From Pteria penguin (taxonomy: Eukaryota > Mollusca > Bivalvia > Pterioida > Pteriidae), in NCBI GenBank assembly GCA_035048485.1, contig CM068584.1, positions 59,025,739 to 59,089,738 of the forward strand: DNA of 64,000 bases. Direction: 5' to 3'. Positions within the stretch are counted from its first letter, which is position 1; the number at the start of each line of letters is the position of its first letter. The position numbers and the translations under genes were made by a program. The notes under the pieces are model-generated. The model worked only from the letters and a program-made list of their open reading frames with translations. It made no database searches and was not told where the DNA came from. Below, one piece after another: positions 35,921-45,399 of this stretch.

Positions 35921-36382
35921 GTGAGTGAAATGTACGCTTTGAACACGAAACAGTTACTGTGTATGATACAATGTGATCCTTTAATGCAAAAGCAAATTAT
36001 CGGTGTCTACCATGCTGATCGTATCCCAATCCTGAAGGCAAATCAGGGTATGATTTTGAACACAGATCCACATTGTTTAGATGGTACACATTGGATAGCG
36101 GTTTATAATGTCAAGAACTTATATCTAGAGATATATGATAGTGTTGCAGGTATTCATCAGATCGATTACTTTAAGCGGACAATGCTAGCGATGAAACGCA
36201 CATATCGCACTATCCCATGTGAAAATTCGATGTATTGTGGTTACTATTGTATAGCATATTTGTTTTATAGAATGAAGGGAATTACATTGCAAATGTTTGT
36301 AGACATGTTTACCTATAATTGTCTTTGGAATGATCTTTTTGTTTTTCAATTCATCTACACAAGATTTCCACTATGTTTCTAA
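35921..36382 (+). CDS. Polinton adenovirus-type cysteine protease
   Basis: 153 codons. The catalytic set of adenain/C48-like proteases is visible: His in THWIAVY (residue ~55), an acidic residue in EIYDSVAG (~67-71) and Cys in YCGYYC (~107-112). In these elements the enzyme is thought to mature virion proteins. Frame intact; the C-terminal tail after residue ~140 looks frayed (FVFQFIYTRFPLCF), perhaps from a late frameshift. It follows the capsid-like fragment and precedes the ATPase. Confidence 0.85.
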   Translation: MSEMYALNTKQLLCMIQCDPLMQKQIIGVYHADRIPILKANQGMILNTDPHCLDGTHWIAVYNVKNLYLEIYDSVAGIHQIDYFKRTMLAMKRTYRTIPCENSMYCGYYCIAYLFYRMKGITLQMFVDMFTYNCLWNDLFVFQFIYTRFPLCF

Positions 36383-36633
36383 ACTAAACACATTTGATGG
36401 GTTTTGAATATTACGTTATTGTTTAATCTATATAACATTACAGAAAATAGTGACAAATAGTTATACACCTGGATTTATACGCATGAATAGTTTTTGACAT
36501 GAGATTTTTTTACATTATGAACCATATGATACAATCGTATCCAATTACCTTCATTGATATACATGGATGTCATACTACACTATAATCTCAAGTATGTAAT
36601 AGATGCTAACCTTATTAAAAGTTTAATCCTTGA

Positions 36634-37314
36634 CAAAGAACTAGTTATTTATCAAATGTCAGACTGTCGACAGGACTAACAGAGAATTTTATCAAATTTA
36701 AGAGGAATTGTAATATATTGATTGCAGCACCATCACATGCTGGAAAGACTACATTAGTGTATAAAATGTTGAAGAATCTTGAGTCAGATATAAAACATGT
36801 GCTGTACGTGTATGGAATATGGCAACCACTTTTTGATGTAATGGAGAGAGAATTTAAATCGATTACATTTTTCCAGGGAGTAACAGACAAGTCTATTCTG
36901 GAACAATTTACTTTTGACTATGGTGAAATAGTGCTTGTGCTTGATGATGTCATGGGTCAAAGCTCAACTCCTGAAATGATAAATTTATTTACCACACATT
37001 CCCATCATATGGGTATCACGGTGTTGTTTTTCGTTCAAAACATATTTCCGCCTGGTAGATACATGAGATCGATATCGTTGAATGTACATTACATAATCTT
37101 GCTAAAGAATAGCAGAGACTTACAACAAATAAAGACATTGAGTAGACCGATATATCCCAACCAATCAGCTTTTTTCATGGATGCTTATAACCTAGCTACA
37201 AGGGAACCTCACTCTTATCTTTGTATTGATTTATATCCTTCAACGGATGAAAGATTCAAACTATCAAGCTGTATTTTACCTGGTGAGGAAACTATCTTGT
37301 ACCTGAAGAAATGA
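36634..37314 (+). CDS. Polinton FtsK/HerA-type packaging ATPase
   Basis: The frame is open from 36634 but lacks an ATG before Walker A, so the true start is uncertain or lost. Walker A is APSHAGKTT (~36724), Walker B is IVLVLDDV (~36930), followed by a Gln-Asn sensor (FFVQN, ~37030). These are hallmarks of A32/HerA-like ATPases that package DNA into capsids. No internal stop. It overlaps the next gene by ATGA. Confidence 0.85.
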   Translation, partial: QRTSYLSNVRLSTGLTENFIKFKRNCNILIAAPSHAGKTTLVYKMLKNLESDIKHVLYVYGIWQPLFDVMEREFKSITFFQGVTDKSILEQFTFDYGEIVLVLDDVMGQSSTPEMINLFTTHSHHMGITVLFFVQNIFPPGRYMRSISLNVHYIILLKNSRDLQQIKTLSRPIYPNQSAFFMDAYNLATREPHSYLCIDLYPSTDERFKLSSCILPGEETILYLKK

Positions 37315-37466
37315 GTAAACTTGTACGTGAAAATCTGGACTTCATTAACCTTTTAGTTAGCACACATGCGACGCAAAGAATATTCCTTCTTCGTACACTG
37401 AACAAACAGCAAATACTTGCTATTATGGAAGCCATATACAACGTGTTACAAGGAACGTGTAGGTGA
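37311..37466 (+). CDS. Small Polinton protein downstream of the ATPase
   Basis: 51 codons starting at the ATGA overlap. Helical, with a LLVSTHATQRIFLLRTLNKQ core and an ILAIMEAIYNVL segment. A short helical protein like this often follows the ATPase in Polintons; its role is unknown. After the stop, a continuation in another frame (to ~37620) resembles the usual basic tail, so the gene may be cut short by a frameshift. Confidence 0.5.
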   Translation: MSKLVRENLDFINLLVSTHATQRIFLLRTLNKQQILAIMEAIYNVLQGTCR

Positions 37467-37656
37467 TCACAGTACGATACGGAGACACTGCAAGATACAA
37501 GAAGCTTTTCAGAATATTAACAGAGTAGAAGGAAACATATTTTGATAAAATTATCTCACGCAATCCCCACCGTATTACGTCCGATTGTGTTGTATTTACG
37601 AAAGGATAGCAAAAGAAGTCGTTCTAGTTCCAAAGTAAAAATATAAAAAAAAACTA

Positions 37657-38001
37657 ATGGAAATATACCAGGAGGTTCAAACGAATCAGTCAACGAGTCC
37701 AACAATCAGAACGATGGAAAGTAAAGAAACAAATACTGAGGAGGATGATATTAAAACAGATACTACCAACAACCTAGCGAACATTGCCCCAGTGAAAATG
37801 GATTCAGGTATTTCAGAATACAGCACTGACACAATTCCTCGTAGGGATGACCGTGAAATCGTGTCAGTGTCAAACAAAACTGGTGTATTTAAATCTCCTT
37901 ACGATATCATACGTCGTGGCAATGGGAAAATAAATAAGCAGAAGCAGAGACGACCGCAAAAATGGCTTAATTTCCAAAAAAAAAGGCTTCAAAATGGATA
38001 A
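37657..38001 (+). CDS. Hypothetical protein upstream of PolB
   Basis: 114 codons, polar. The first 80 residues are Asp/Glu/Thr/Ser-rich and likely disordered (TNTEEDDIKTDTTN). The last 30 are strongly basic (INKQKQRRPQKW). It overlaps the start of the PolB frame by 8 bp. No family recognised. It could be a remnant of a longer virion protein. Confidence 0.35.
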   Translation: MEIYQEVQTNQSTSPTIRTMESKETNTEEDDIKTDTTNNLANIAPVKMDSGISEYSTDTIPRRDDREIVSVSNKTGVFKSPYDIIRRGNGKINKQKQRRPQKWLNFQKKRLQNG

Positions 38002-38883
38002 ACAACATTTTCAGTGTAAAGATTGTCATCGGATATATAAAAGACAATCAGAATTAAACAGAGATCTTCGCTCTAGAAATCAAGGTTTTACTTGTGATCA
38101 TTGCCACAAAACTTTTAATAGGAAAGACAGTTTAAAAACTCATGTAAGGAGATTTCATGATCAACCATCAACTTCTAGAGGACACACACCCATTTATCTT
38201 CTGAGGAATTCAATCGACATAATCTACATGAAGCATTTCAGAAAGTCTTCGCATCAAAGGAGGAATATATTATGAGAGGTTCCGACTGGATTTTTCAAAA
38301 AGTGTTATACCTAGAAATACATTACGTTTTATACACGCCTCTACAAGCACGACAGTATATTAAAGACCCAGAATCCTAAATCATTGGTGAATATTAAAAA
38401 CTATGATAGCAAATGTTTTCTGTACAGTGTTTTAGCTATACTGTACCCAATAAAAAAGAATGCAAATAGGGTATCTCATTATTTACCTCATGAGTCGGCA
38501 TTAAACATGAATGGAATAAGGTATCCAGTGCAGTTATCGTAAATACCCAAATTTGAAAAACAAAATATATCAGTCAATGTTTTTGTTTATGGGGAAAAAG
38601 AGATTTTCCCGATTAGGATTGCTAAACAAGAGAGAGGAAAACACGTGAACCTACTCTATCTTAAAGATAAAGGAAAAACACATTATTGCCTCATAAAAAA
38701 TTTGAGTAGATTCCTATTTCAACTATCTAGTGGAGGAAGACGTCGTCATTATTACTGTCCGTATTGTTTACAATGTTTTAAAAAACAGAAAACCCTCGAT
38801 AAACACATTCCATTTTGCATGACTCTGGGAGAGCAAAAAATTGAGATGCCTACACCAGGTGAAAATGATGTTTTAGAATTCAA

Positions 38884-39159
38884 AGCCGGCGTGGCCTAGT
38901 GGTATCGCGTCGGACTCCTGATCGGGAGGCCGGGGTTCGAGTCCCGCTCTGGTCATGCCGGTGTCATGTCTTTCGGATGAGACAGTGAAAACCGAGGCCC
39001 CGTATCGTGGTATGCATGGCACGTTAAAGATCCCTCACTGCTTCGGGTGGGTCCGTTGCAAAGGTCAAAATTTGTATGCCCCGCATCAGGCAGATGCCGT
39101 CACCATATACGTGAAATATTCGTGGTGTGACGTAAAACAAAAATCAATCAATCAATCAA
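38884..39159 (+). repeat. SINE family A inside PolB, with 15-bp target duplication
   Basis: Flanked by TGTTTTAGAATTCAA at 38869-38883 and 39160-39174. Full-length, with an ATCA-repeat tail. The PolB reading frame resumes after it. Confidence 0.98.
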
Positions 39160-39369
39160 TGTTTTAGAATTCAAGGATATAGCTAAACAATTGCGTGTAC
39201 CAATGGCAATTTATTGCGACCTAGAGACCTATGTCCAACCTATAAAACAGTGTAATGACCTCGATCCTAATTCTAGTCATACAACTAGCTTATCCAAATT
39301 TGAACCCTGTGGATTTTGTTGTCAAGTAGTATCAAGTGATGATATATTCACGAAACCTCCACTAATATT

Positions 39370-40181
39370 GGTCGGAATTGCGTAGCAATTCCAGACCCTA
39401 GTCGTTACAATATGCTGTGGGGAACGCGTGGAACGCAGAAAATACCTCCTCGTGTATAAATAGTGCGTCGATTTTTAGAAAAAAAGCGTGATTATATTTA
39501 CTTTTAGTACTTATAATTGATATTGTACGAGTCAATACAAGATAAGTTTGATCAGATGAGAAAATAGATGTGCCGTTATTCCATCGACTTAGACGAGTTA
39601 TATTCATGCGCTGGAGGACATGCAGTCTTTCCGGATACTCGATGGAAAGTCCCGAAAAAGTACGATTGAAATTATTGTGTAGCTGTGCGGTAATTTAAGA
39701 AGTGCACTACTAGTCCGTACTAGAATTCGTTGTGTTATAATTAATAAAACTTGAGAATGTCGCTTCTTTTTATAGCAGTGGAATTCAATGTATTCTACAA
39801 TCTTATCGTCACAACGATAAACAAACGTCTTGGTAGTTGTTGATGTGTAATGCTACTAAAAATAGCCAGTTATTTATATATCTCCATGTGTAAACGTGGT
39901 TTTCCCAAAATGCACATGTACAGCGGGAGACTGTCCAGATTGCTAATTTCACACTACTGTCAAGATCAAAAGTGATAAGAGAGAATGAGATAACTATATA
40001 GTACGAGACGGAGACGTACAGGGGTGTACAGGGCGGAGCCGTTGTTTATATGAAAACGAGCACCTGTGTGCAGACCGTGTTTTGGTCAATACTGATCCTA
40101 AACATTACACGCTTGGTGTGTGATCTCTTGGTGGATCACGACTTTATTGCCTTTGATGTACTTGACCATGCAATTCCGACC
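39370..40181. mobile_element. 812-bp insertion with 12-bp TIRs in PolB
   Basis: GGTCGGAATTGC (39370-39381) is the perfect inverse of GCAATTCCGACC (40170-40181). The left end also forms a hairpin (GGAATTGC, GTA, GCAATTCC). PolB-like coding stops at the left border and resumes just after the right border. No protein inside. Non-autonomous DNA transposon; superfamily unknown because no target duplication is evident. Confidence 0.8.
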
Positions 40182-41692
40182 TTGAGGACTTTCAAGTCCT
40201 TTCATATAGGGGACAAGATGTCATAAACACGTTATTGACAAGATTGCTCTGGCAAGAAGCATATATAGCCCATGGAAGTTGATCAAGAGATAGAATATCA
40301 ATATGCTTAAGCTACACAATGCCATATTTGTGAGAAAGCATTCGATAGATCCTCAATCAAGGTTCGCAATCACAACCACCTCAATGGTAAATTCATAGGG
40401 ATCGCACACAGAGATTGCAATTTACAGTATAAACATGTCAACTTCATTCCGGTCATTTTTCATAACCTACGTGGTTTCGATCTTATTATGCAAAAGCTAG
40501 AGAAATGTAAAACTAAAAAACTAAGTGTGATTGCTAATACACAAGAAAGATGTGTTTCTTTCAGTATTTCAAGACTGCGCTTCGTAGATTCTTTTCAATT
40601 TTTGAATGCATCATTGGATTCTCTCGTTTGCAATTTGAAAAATGATAGCCCATCTCACTTTAAACGTTTCATGTCAGAATTTCAAAGTGAGAAACGGCGT
40701 GAGTTACTGCTACAGAAAGGGGTGTATCCTTATTCTTATATAACGGATGAGTCCAAATTTAGAGATAGACAATTACCACCCAAGTCTGCTTTCTACAACA
40801 GTATGAAAAAATGTGAAAAATCAGACGATGAATACAATTATGTGCAAACCGTGTGGAACGAAATGAAAATTGAATCTCTAGATGATTATCATGCGCTGTA
40901 TCTGAAATGTGATGTACTTCTTTTAGCAGATCAGGACTGTAACAATTAATAATTTTGATCTTGACCCTGCACAATTTTACACGTTAGCTGGGTTATGTTG
41001 GAGTGCATGTCTAAAAATGACTGGTGTGAAATTGGAACTATTCACCGATGTTGAACAATTCCAACTGATAGAAAAGGGTATGCGTGGTGGTGTGGAAATG
41101 ATTACTACAAGATATGCCGAAGCAAATAATAAAGATATTCCAGAAACATATGATAAATCAAAGCCAAGTCAATATCTAGGTTACTTCGATATGAATAATT
41201 TATATGGCGGTGCGATGGTTGAACCTTTACCAGTCGGAGACTTTCGATGGTTAACACCAGGTGAAATCAAATCACAGGATATTTTAAGTCTAATTAAAAC
41301 ACGGGATATATGTTAGAAGTGTCTTTAGCATATCCGTGTCATTTACAAAAAGGTCATTCAGATTATCCCCTTGCTCCAACAAGTCTTCAGATAAAAGTGG
41401 ACGACCTATCTCCTTATAACAGAAAGCTATACGACATCTGTAGAACAACAGAAATCGATCAAGAAACGAATGTTTCTACAAAGCTGGTCCCAACGTTACA
41501 AGACAAAAATGAACACGTGGTGCACTACAGAAATTTACAATTCTACCTCAAACAAGGATTGGTTCTGAAGAAAATCCATCGAGTATTAGCCTTTACACAA
41601 GAGCAATGGTTGAAACCATACATTGATTATAACACTAATACGAGGAAAAGAGCTACGAACAAGTTTGATGTCCAGCTACATAAATCTTCGGG

Positions 41693-41803
41693 TAAGTTAA
41701 TTATGCTTCAAACATTTATAATAATCAACCTCACTCAAGTCTTTTAAAATACAAAAGTATACAAACAAATTGGTATAAGCATGTATTTGTTTTTTTTTCT
41801 CGG
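41693..41803 (+). other. Intron-like block near palm motif B
   Basis: Begins GTAAGTTAATT right after TTCGG and ends with a T-rich tract and CTCGG, where the conserved KTIEN coding resumes. It looks like an intron whose acceptor AG has become GG. Confidence 0.4.
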
Positions 41804-42010
41804 AAAACAATAGAGAATACACGTCTTCATATGAACTTTAAATTAGTCAATACCAAGAAAGGACTCCTACGCTTGACCAGTAAGCCGAGCTTTGAGAGAA
41901 TGACCATTTTTGATGAGCATCTAGTGGGTGTAAAGAATCGTCCAGTGAAACTTTTATTAAATAAACCGATATACAAAAATTTGTTGGTAAAATGAAAGAT
42001 GAAACAAATG

Positions 42011-42219
42011 GTAAGTTTCGTATACGGCATTGTAATATAATGACAATGCAATTCCAGATTGAAAATACAATTGAGATGGATACCTTTCTTCTCTATTTTC
42101 TTCTATTAAACATTATAATTTGTTGTTATAACGACAAGTCATGACGATAGTTACTTCTGTATTTTACATTATAATCATAAAAGATAATGACCGATGAGTA
42201 TCAGTTTAATTTTATTCAG
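42011..42219 (+). other. Conserved PolB intron
   Basis: Splits the Gly codon after MKDETN: GTAAGTTTCG ... TTTTATTCAG. The same codon is split at 29483-29569 in copy 1. Confidence 0.8.
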
Positions 42220-42536
42220 GTGATCCAGTAACGACCTCGTTGGATTGAGAGCCAAAATGTACTCTTTTCAAACCAAACATAGAATGGGTGTACGCAAAGC
42301 TAAAGATGTATCCAGACCTGTGAGGGATCAGGACATTGACCATCAAGCTTACATCGGCTGCTTGTTCAAAAAAAGAGAAAAATCGTCATGTGATGGAGAG
42401 CATCAGAAGCGATAAACACATAGTGTATTTAAAAGCCATCAACAAAGTGACATTTTCTCCTTATGATGACAAACGCTGGGTGTGTGGCGATGGCATAAAT
42501 ACTTATGCATATGGAGATTGTCGAATCAATAAATGA

Positions 42537-43811
42537 CTTTTGTTCTATTCATTTAAGCATATATATATAACACAAAAATATAAATTTGTCGACTTACCCG
42601 TAGTGCCTATATAGCCAACGTTTAATTCTGCTTTACACAATTACATATTTAGTTTGTGAGTGACAAATAGGAATAAAAACATTTTATTGAAAAAAACCTC
42701 TAATTTCTAATGTCAAAATAAGTTGTACATGATAGAATATTGACAAAATTTAATAAATCATTTTCAAATGTTTTTTCAAAAGTTCTGTATACGTGGTAAC
42801 ATATAATATATATCATCTCAAGACATAGATGTATAAAGCTTTAGTACAATGATCATAAGGTGGAATATAAAACAATAGTTTTGACAGGCATATGACCTTG
42901 AACCAAAAACATGTTTTATAATTTCACATAGTCACCAAATAAAAAAAAAAAAAATGCGAATATCAAAAAGTTAACCCTTTCAACTCCTTCCCTTATAATT
43001 TTCTCTAGTTATCCCATGGAAACACTTCACACCTTTCAAATATGTTTTCTACGTATATATTTATATATATATAAAGCTTCGCATTTTTTTTTAAATCAGA
43101 CAAAGTAATTTATATCCTTGGTTAAATTACTAAAATTGATATGAATTTAATGAAAAGTTTTTGAAAAAGGATATTTCGACTTTGTTTAATTCTTATCAGA
43201 ACCTAACACCACGGTGGAGGAGCTGTATGAAGAACCCTTTCTGTTTGAGCTAGAAGTTTCACACCAAAGAACTGAGAATACCAGGAGTAATTCCGTTGCA
43301 TAGATTTGACATATATGTGTTCATGATATTGAATTAAATTTGTAAAAAGAGTGGTGATACTCTAGGGGTACATTAAACGTATCAATACAAAATCGTACAT
43401 TTTATTGAAATTGTAGACTCGGAAAGAGTAAATCAAAGATATGAATTTCAATACATGATTGAATATAACACGCCATGGTATATAATGAAAAAAAAAATTT
43501 TTTTACAGAGATATTAAGATAATCCATTAGTATAATAAAATCTAAACACAACTTTAGAGGCGGGAAGTTTTACACGTTTCTTTAGACTTTTATTGATAAT
43601 TTTGAAAGTATCGTAATCCGTGATGTGTGAAAGAGTGATAAAAAATCCTTTTCTACTGAAAAATTAACAACGGGAGAGACTTTAAAGAAAAAAGGATTGA
43701 TTGGAATAGATTTATTTTGAAAGGTAAATTGCGCCATCACCTCGTCAAATATGTTTATCTACAATATATTTAATGAATGATATATGTCTTGAGATGTTTT
43801 ACAAAAAAAAT
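42537..43811. other. AT-rich spacer with one exon candidate
   Basis: At 43195-43303 an acceptor (TTCTTATCAG) opens a 36-codon frame (contains TVEELYEEPFLFELEVS) to a TAG. Its tyrosine/acidic make-up resembles a cytoplasmic tail exon. Nothing else coding; A/T runs. Confidence 0.35.
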
Positions 43812-44506
43812 CTACAAAACATCTATGTCATCATCGTCCTTTATCAGTTGTACTTTTCTCTTGCGAGGAGGTGTTATTCGCAACTGTCAAGGAAAGGGAA
43901 AAGAGAACTGTAAGCACTTTTAATTTTTTTAAAGCGATAAATTTTATAAAATTGCATTAATTATAGATTGGGTGTAATCAAAATTAAACTTACATTGGGA
44001 AGTTCTTCTTCCTCCTCTTCAACGTGTCTTCTTTTGGGTATGAAACTGTAAAGAAAAAAAAAGTTAAGGAAAGAAAGAAGATCTATAAAATGAGAAAAAA
44101 AAAAAATAAAAAACCATGTGGATACGTAAGAAAAAAAAAAAACCGACCAAAGATGTAATAGGTGGTACCTCCCCCTTTCCTGTCTCCTCCACCTTTTTAT
44201 TCCGTCTTCTATTTTATAGTATATACGAAAAAGCCCCTCCAGGGCCTCTTTCATTGGGGAAACTTGCTTCCCCTGACGATTATCTGGAAATAAAAGTGCA
44301 ATATTAACTGTTCTACACTTATTCATATTTTGTATGACAATTTAAAGAAATAAGGAAATGACTTTACTATTGCATTTTTCTTTGATCGCAAGATTTTTAA
44401 AAAATCACATACCTTGCAAATGTACCCAGACACGCCCTTGGAGGAAACTGAGTGTACAGTTGTAACTGTAGGCAGCTGTGTTACCTGCAGTCGTAAATTT
44501 CTTCAT
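43812..44506 (-). CDS. Small spliced Polinton gene, basic core and acidic tail
   Basis: Four exons on the minus strand: 44413-44506, 44169-44283, 43994-44045, 43812-43883. Their 333 nt give 110 residues without a stop. Borders are GTATGT/CCAG, GTACCA/ACAG and GTAAGT/ACAG. Start ATG 44506 (MKKFTTAGNTAAYSYN). The centre has FRIYYKIEDGIKRWRRQERG, then a basic-acidic switch (PKRRHVEEEEEE), an SV40-like NLS (PPRKRKV) and a DDDDID end. The copy-1 homologue at 31460-32425 keeps the layout. Probably nuclear; a genome- or capsid-associated or regulatory role is a guess. It runs convergent to PolB and divergent from the membrane gene. Confidence 0.7.
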
Positions 44507-45399
44507 TCCTTTTAGAGATGGTCTCCATTTTTTTAAAATTTATATTAACTGACATGTGGTGGTGATGGTGGTAAGCGTTTTATATCAAAGTATTGAAGAA
44601 AATTACTTTTTATACATCCACTCTCCATGATGAACTCATGTTGACATCAAAACAAATTTGAAACTTTTATTTTTTTACGATACCAAAATTAATATTGAGG
44701 GTAGTTTTCAGCATGAAAAGATGTGGGTGATGTAAGTTTGGGGTAAGAGTGTCTGTATGACCACACAGACTTTCGTTAGTGTCTGTATGACCACACAGAC
44801 TTTAGTTCTGAATCCACTACTGAAGATACCTGATAATGGAACAATATGAAACCTGTTTTGGTTCATGAACTTGTTTTCAACTACTAAAGGTCATCTTAAG
44901 GTTGGTTATTATCTATAATTGTTGAATTCGATAGGAAAAAAAAGGGGGGGGGGGAGCTTATAAAGTCAAGTGGAAAATCACAATAATTATTTTCAAGTAC
45001 ATACATAATACTTTTAAATTCGATTCTGTGTATATTTATATGATATTTCTATGTGAAAGCCTCCCCCCCTTTCATTCTATCATTCTACCTTAATTTCACA
45101 CCTCTGTCAATTTCACATTCCCATTCTAAAGTACCACAATACGATGTTTTAATTAATGTTTGCAACCTTGAAGTCAGGTGACTCTTCCCATATAAATTTC
45201 TATTACATTTTTGAGTAAACAACTTTGAGATGAATGTTCTTCAATAAATTTGGATAAGAATTATGCGATAAAAATATATTGAAAAATGATGACTCTCAAC
45301 AAGATTTGCCCCTTAAAATATCGAATAAATGTCAAGATAACAAATAAAGCTAAGTTGAAATATATCATACCTATGCATAGATAATTTACAATTGAGTGT
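44507..45399. other. Intergenic; two-copy 30-bp repeat
   Basis: GTGTCTGTATGACCACACAG is repeated in tandem at 44749-44808. Otherwise AT-rich spacer between divergent genes. Confidence 0.6.

Larger units (their letters stand above)
37994..42536 (+). pseudogene. Polinton family B DNA polymerase, multiply broken
   Basis: N-terminal C2H2 fingers (38010-38160, CDHCHKTFNRKDSLKTHVRR) and a second Cys/His region (CPYCLQCF, 38757) are followed by an exonuclease motif I segment (YCDLET, ~39215), a C/H endonuclease-VII-like zinc site (CHIC, ~40325; HRDCN ~40410) and palm motif A (FDMNNLYGG, ~41195). The C-terminus (MESIRSDKHI, SPYDDKRW) ends at 42536. Damage: stops near 38275, 38380 and 38540; a SINE at 38884; an 812-bp insertion at 39370; frameshifts near 40940 and 41310; an intron-like block at 41693; and loss of the whole motif C region at ~41980. 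An intact protein-primed polymerase would copy the element from its TIRs. Confidence 0.9.
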
